Shown here: positions 11,801 to 14,265 of the stretch, one piece after another | How positions within the stretch are numbered: position 1 is the stretch's first letter | Layout: each line of letters opens with the position of its first letter | NCBI GenBank assembly: GCA_023228385.1 | Contig: JALOBF010000025.1 | Span: 1-14,265 of the forward strand | DNA length: 14,265 nt | Direction of reading: 5' to 3' | From: Bacilli bacterium | Lineage (GTDB): Bacteria > Bacillota_I > Bacilli_A > ML615J-28 > CAG-698 | The notes under the pieces: model-generated | What the model was told of the DNA's origin: nothing | Databases searched by the model: none | Seen by the model: only the letters and a program-made list of their open reading frames with translations | Made by a program: the position numbers and the translations under genes

Positions 11801-14265
11801 GAAATCGTATAAGTCTTTAAGGAAGGCATCAATCATTTCCTTCTTTGTTTGGAAAATCGGTATTTTAAGAGTGCCGCCGTTAAGCTGGAATTTCGCTTCA
11901 TAAACGATTAAATCCCATTTCGGATAGAGTTTGTAATTTTGGTTAACTTCAAGTTCAAAATCAAACTCTTCGGTCAGAGCTTTATCGGTAAACCAACCGA
12001 CAAATTGATATCCTTCTCTAATCGGATCTTCCGGCTTAGTCATAACATCACCTTTGGCTGCTCTCATTGTAAGATAAGTCGGATAATCTTTAACCCCAAT
12101 CTGGTTTTCCTTAATAATAAATTGAACATCCGAAGGGTTAACTAAATCTTCCTGTTTTACGCCGCGATGATCAGCCGTGACACTACCTAAATCATAGATT
12201 AATAAATTTCCAAGATAGTTACGATAAGTTCCTGTTTCTCCAGGTAAGCCTTTGCCGTATTGCGAAGCCATCAGTAAGAGATCACCTTCGCCGAGATGAG
12301 GCTTAAAGTAAGATGCAAAATGATTTACACCATAAGCCCATGCTTCATTTTGGTCGGCTCCATGAACTACCCAACCATCAGTTGCATTCCAATCACGACC
12401 CCAACGGTCAACGAAATATTTAGGTTTAAGGTCAGCATCTAAAACAGCGCAATAACCACCGTTAAAGATTTTTACATCATCGGCAAGTTCAGCAATACCA
12501 TAAGCATCGGGAATAACGACAAAGCCTTCAACCCGAGAAGCACCTACATCGTTGCCGCCCGCTGGATCGGCATACTGTAACCATTTTTCAAGCGTATACT
12601 CAACTACCGGTAACTGGAGATCAAATTTGGGTTCGAATTCAATTATATGTTCAAGCCCTTTTACTTCTTCCGGATTGTAGGTAAATCCAAACACATAAAC
12701 TGATTCGTCTGCTTTTCTTTCAACTTCAAAGAGATAACGTCCAGCAGCGCGATATGCAAGATCAGCTTCAATATTGGCAACACCAAACCAAAGTACGGTA
12801 TCGGTATTAGGGACAAGTTCAACCGGAGCAACATATTCACCGGCAGCCATAACCTTAGCGATTCTGGCAATTGTATCTTTGTCTAAATCTTCATCCAGAC
12901 TTACCTTTACAAACCATCTTTCTAATGTTGCATTCCACACTGCGTTATAATCAACAGTGGCGTCAATTATATCAGGTAAATCTAAAACCTCTTCAGGATC
13001 ATAATCAAACGTAAAGACATAGACTGTATCATCCTGACGAGTAACTTCATACATATATTTTCCGGCTTCCTTTAAGATTGGCAAGCCGTTTTTACCGGCA
13101 ACACTAAACCATAGTACGGTATCAACATCTGGAGTAAGTTCAACCGGAGCAACATATTCGCCGGCTTCCATAATTTTTGAAATTGCTTTAATCGAAGCGG
13201 CATTTAATAATTCGTCGGCAACACTTACTTTAATATACCATCTTTCTCTGTCACCGTTCCAAACTGCTTTGTAATCAATATCAGCAGCTAAGGGTTCGGG
13301 TAATCCGATAACAAGTTCGTTTTTGTATTCAAAAGTTAAAAAGTAATCAGAATCATCTTTTTTTACAACATGATAAATATATTTTCCGTCGGCCTTAATA
13401 ATCGGTAAGCCGCTTTTACCGGCAACACTAAACCAAAGTACGGAATCGGTATCCGGAGTAAGGGCTCTTGGCGTATCAAGCAGTTCGCCGGCTTCCATTA
13501 CGACCTCAATTGATTTAATCGTATCTTGATCTAAAGACTCGTTTTCCGGAGTAACTTTAATATACCATTTGCCTAAAGATTCATTGTATTGGGCTTCCCA
13601 ATCTACTTCCGTTGGAATAATTTCTCCCCACTTGGCATATAAAACTAAGTCACTTGTAACAAGGGTTGCGAAATCAAACGAAACCTCGTCTTCTAAATCA
13701 ACGAACCAGCCTAAGAAAACATAGCCTTCTTTTTCTAAATCATCAGGACGAGTTAATAAACCTTCATGTTTTACCTTTTGGATTAATACTAAAGTCGCAT
13801 CATCCATAAAGGTGACTTTGTATTCCCATTTCGCATATAATGTAACATTACCCTTAACACCCTCTAATGCTTCAAGCGGTTCACCGGAAAATCCGGAATC
13901 CAAAAACCAACCAATGAAGTCATATCCTTCTTTTGTTGGGTCAATAAGAGTAAGCGGGAAATCTAATTCACTATAAGTTACTGGGTTAAGAGGATCGTTA
14001 ACCCCACCGTCTAGAGCATAGAAAATATAGCAAACTTCAGCCCATTTGGCATACAATGTAGCATCAGTTGTTGCTTTTGTAACGGGTTCGCCCGTAAAAT
14101 CAGCATTACCATACCAACCGGCAAAAGCATAATTCTTTTTAACCGGTTTCGGTAATTTTGCATCATTAGCGAGCAATACATTCGAAAATTGCATTTTTGT
14201 CCCGGCGGGATAAACCTTTACGGTGGCTTTCGGATCTAACTTGCCGTCTTCGGCGGTCAAAACAT
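8828..14265 (-). CDS. Giant modular surface protein with InlB B-type repeats (5' end beyond window)
   Basis: The frame is open through the right edge. The first in-frame TTG (14260) is not a credible start, because no signal peptide follows and the protein begins mid-way through an InlB repeat. At least 1,812 residues are visible. Modules, numbered from that TTG codon: InlB-type repeats (1-73, 78-145, 147-211, each ending AKW); three tandem ~107-residue repeats with WYIKV and TDTVLWF-like motifs (216-538); an unrecognised domain (552-706); an InlB-type repeat (708-782); a split InlB repeat with an inserted domain (786-989, insert 799-936); a fourth ~107-residue repeat (997-1104); a helical LP repeat (1106-1165); a second split InlB repeat (1166-1370); OB-fold-like segments (1372-1564); an atrophied Ig-like module (1565-1650); and a C-terminal beta-sandwich (1653-1810). 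No LPXTG, C-terminal membrane helix or catalytic motif was seen. It is probably extracellular, for binding or adhesion. Confidence 0.85.
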   Translation of the reverse strand, partial: VLTAEDGKLDPKATVKVYPAGTKMQFSNVLLANDAKLPKPVKKNYAFAGWYGNADFTGEPVTKATTDATLYAKWAEVCYIFYALDGGVNDPLNPVTYSELDFPLTLIDPTKEGYDFIGWFLDSGFSGEPLEALEGVKGNVTLYAKWEYKVTFMDDATLVLIQKVKHEGLLTRPDDLEKEGYVFLGWFVDLEDEVSFDFATLVTSDLVLYAKWGEIIPTEVDWEAQYNESLGKWYIKVTPENESLDQDTIKSIEVVMEAGELLDTPRALTPDTDSVLWFSVAGKSGLPIIKADGKYIYHVVKKDDSDYFLTFEYKNELVIGLPEPLAADIDYKAVWNGDRERWYIKVSVADELLNAASIKAISKIMEAGEYVAPVELTPDVDTVLWFSVAGKNGLPILKEAGKYMYEVTRQDDTVYVFTFDYDPEEVLDLPDIIDATVDYNAVWNATLERWFVKVSLDEDLDKDTIARIAKVMAAGEYVAPVELVPNTDTVLWFGVANIEADLAYRAAGRYLFEVERKADESVYVFGFTYNPEEVKGLEHIIEFEPKFDLQLPVVEYTLEKWLQYADPAGGNDVGASRVEGFVVIPDAYGIAELADDVKIFNGGYCAVLDADLKPKYFVDRWGRDWNATDGWVVHGADQNEAWAYGVNHFASYFKPHLGEGDLLLMASQYGKGLPGETGTYRNYLGNLLIYDLGSVTADHRGVKQEDLVNPSDVQFIIKENQIGVKDYPTYLTMRAAKGDVMTKPEDPIREGYQFVGWFTDKALTEEFDFELEVNQNYKLYPKWDLIVYEAKFQLNGGTLKIPIFQTKKEMIDAFLKDLYDFINPEDELSVFMHGVDKTEGYDGTWHSNEEYKTKIYAGPRPTEVDEAYFISSAKYMNKWLPLFDVVDKFVNGVNKDQHFYNDTFVGFLRIKVYVMSTKPWGYVSDAVYNLFPQEYLPLKYSIESAKLVLPVVEKDGCSFGGWYDNPEFTGDAWTEIPAKYHEPLEFHAKWEFLGTEIEPEVDYKAVYNEEHKTWYIKVTVPGLSLDIDTISVITVVKKAGEWLVEPIDLVPDTDTVLWFGVCKDDLDLSYKSDGEYKYIVIKKDETLYNFAFIYDHKLVDDLYDRSCAAAVDALISALPEELTPEDKADVEAARVAYDALTESQKGFIQNLAYLETKEAELAVIIAVHEPTYHLNEGERLHPVFADKTAMIEAFLSDFYDYVKPTESLTDFMHGVGKTSGYDGLWHTDTYVLQLYNNNDRESNPAKNKFINQPEYNSKWLPFFDMMEEFTVTVNSSQSFWGSIKWVGKHRIKQYIMNVKPASYVTEETMNMMPPEYLLIKYSFESDALLLPTVVREGYVFGGWYDNADFTGDAWTEIPAGYYKPLDLYAKWLMTITTVRGADVGNEVITKGIITALVGNNAFIQDDGAGIYLYLGGDASFADKLVIGNLVKVKGTRAVYNNLVQISNLADIEVLATAQELPTSVEFVDEVELADLLALQGSLVSVKGFKIKAIPTIGTGAYSVIITNDIVDITIRVDYSVAPFAELKALFSVLEIGANVDFINIPVSQYKEEVQLMLGSLDQIVIDEAIKMDVVKALLALFDGKQFDMDSSVDLPSELMGVTIEWTTDNEVIDLATGEVGTVTKDAVVNLTAKLTIGEVQDTITVVVTVKFLDPTLLYYTGFEDVTKTSYAAGDITSNDITWNLDDALIGNADNDKKVGTKSVRIKNGVVTMKSSLQQVAKLSFQYARYSKDEGTLLAVEISKDGENWVEIMPATTSPNELTEVVLEIDYESEALVTAGITAESEVRFRFVKTGTKDKRVNLDEVYIYTFS
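8831..9304 (-). other. C-terminal beta-sandwich module of the giant protein
   Basis: Residues 1653-1810 start LLYYTGFEDVTKTSYAAGDI, contain a conserved-looking W (ITWNLDDALIGNADNDKKVG) and KSVRIKNGVV, and end in VRFRFVKTGTKDKRVNLDEV followed by YIYTF. This matches the look of the jelly-roll or lectin-like C-terminal modules of secreted modular proteins in Firmicutes, which often follow OB-fold and Ig-like modules as here. A carbohydrate- or surface-binding role is inferred. Confidence 0.5.
9568..10147 (-). other. OB-fold-like modules (YhcR/DUF5689 type)
   Basis: Residues 1372-1564 contain VITKGIITALVGNNAFIQDD, GAGIYLYLGG and LVIGNLVKVKGTRAVYNNLV, the pattern of secreted OB-fold domains (KG-x-V-T, F-I-Q-D, GIY-x-Y, G-x-x-V-x-V-x-G). 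A second, weaker half (GSLVSVKGFKIKAI to VQLMLGSLDQIVI) follows. Such modules often accompany extracellular nucleases, but no nuclease motif was recognised here. Confidence 0.6.
10151..10765 (-). repeat. Split InlB B-repeat carrying an inserted domain, copy 2
   Basis: Residues 1166-1370 begin with the first strand of an InlB repeat (PTYHLNEGERLHP) and end with its normal second half (IKYSFESDALLLP, GYVFGGWYDNADFTGDAWTE, AKW). About 135 residues (roughly 1181-1315) sit between, starting with FADKTAMIEAFLSDFYDYVK and FMHGVGKTSGYDGLWH, and including KWLPFFDMM. Copy 1 at 11294-11905 has the same insertion at the same point. Confidence 0.7.
10766..10945 (-). repeat. Helical LP repeat shared with the neighbouring lipoprotein
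   Basis: Residues 1106-1165 read AAAVDALISALPEELTPEDK then ADVEAARVAYDALTESQKGF, following the same motif order as the five repeats of the lipoprotein at 6723-8660. This is direct evidence of shared module origin between the two adjacent genes. Confidence 0.85.
10949..11272 (-). repeat. ~107-residue repeat, displaced fourth copy
   Basis: Residues 997-1104 contain EVDYKAVYNEEHKTWYIKV, VVKKAGEW, PDTDTVLWFGV and EYKYIVIKKDETLYNFAFIY, the same motif series as the tandem copies at 12647-13615. It is separated from them by about 460 residues of other modules. Confidence 0.85.
11294..11905 (-). repeat. Split InlB B-repeat carrying an inserted domain, copy 1
   Basis: Residues 786-989 begin VYEAKFQLNGGTL (the InlB first strand) and end KYSIESAKLVLP, then FGGWYDNPEFTGDAWTEIP and HAKW (the rest of an InlB repeat). 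Residues 799-936 are inserted between them, with TKKEMIDAFLKDLYDFINPE, FMHGVDKTEGYDGTWH, KWLPLFDVV and TKPWGYVSDAV. Every one of these motifs has a counterpart in copy 2. Confidence 0.7.
12647..13615 (-). repeat. Three tandem ~107-residue repeats of unknown family
   Basis: Residues 216-322, 323-430 and 431-538 share DY/DW-x-A-x-W/Y-N, then W-[YF]-[IV]-KV, then AGE and L-x-P-[DN]-x-D-[TS]-VLWF-[SG]-VA, then G-[KR]-Y-x-[YF]-x-V, then YxFxFxY. Copies 2 and 3 are nearly identical over AGEYVAPVELxPxxDTVLWF and keep DNA similarity there, which points to recent duplication. I do not recognise a named domain. Confidence 0.85.
13628..14265 (-). repeat. Three consecutive InlB B-type repeats at the window edge
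   Basis: Residues 1-73, 78-145 and 147-211 each show the InlB B-repeat pattern: a leading strand, [KE]-[KE]-x-Y-x-F-x-GW[YF], a variable loop and a closing LYAKW. Internalin B-type repeats are a beta-grasp-like spacer module of many Firmicutes surface proteins. The first copy is cut by the window end. Confidence 0.85.

Noticed and set aside
11635..12870. Short frames inside the giant gene on both strands
   Set aside because: All are out-of-frame shadows of a long, clearly coding repeat protein.
8828..14260. Taking TTG at 14260 as the start of the giant protein
   Set aside because: No signal peptide or Shine-Dalgarno can be shown, the frame stays open to the window edge, and the sequence begins inside an InlB repeat. 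The gene is 5'-truncated by the window.

Overview
The window is AT-rich bacterial DNA in which every complete gene lies on the minus strand. Shine-Dalgarno sites are strong (GGAGG types), promoters are TTGnnn-17-TATAAT-like (several with an extended -10 TGn), and intrinsic terminators are compact. TGA is a true stop (rsmD and the first ABC gene) and Trp is TGG, so the code is standard and not the Mycoplasma code. A low-GC Bacillota is likely. Large secreted proteins with InlB B-type repeats, OB-fold and atrophied Ig-like modules, with no LPXTG visible, would fit a wall-less or gut-associated relative (Acholeplasma/Izemoplasma/RF39-like). That placement is inference.

Left part (1-2284): the C-terminal end of a plus-strand YlbJ-like membrane protein converges on rsmD (16S rRNA guanine-N2 methyltransferase) with 5 bases between the stop codons. 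Next come a small HNH-domain protein with a poly-Asp tail and its own promoter and terminator, and a diacylglycerol-kinase-family lipid kinase with its own promoter.

Middle part (2285-6570): one transcription unit running from an extended -10 promoter (6542-6570) to a terminator that overlaps the last stop codon (2285-2326). It encodes a membrane-anchored thioredoxin-fold protein without the CxxC cysteines, followed by two translationally linked ABC exporter half-transporters. Their active-site residues are asymmetric: the first has Asp in place of the catalytic Glu, and the second has a degenerate signature motif. This is the pattern of a heterodimeric exporter with one degenerate ATP site (TM287/288, BmrCD type).

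Right part (6618-14265): two secreted or surface proteins as separate transcription units. One is a 645-residue lipoprotein with five helical LP-x-x-VTL repeats, an Ig-like module and an unrecognised C-terminal domain. The other is at least 1,812 residues, runs off the right edge, and is a mosaic of InlB-type repeats, four copies of an unrecognised ~107-residue repeat, two InlB repeats each interrupted by a related ~135-residue domain, one copy of the lipoprotein's helical repeat, OB-fold modules, an Ig-like module and a C-terminal beta-sandwich. Both end in terminators of recognisably common sequence. No catalytic domain was recognised in either, so adhesion, binding or scaffolding outside the cell is the likeliest role. 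No tRNA, rRNA, CRISPR array, insertion sequence or phage gene was seen.
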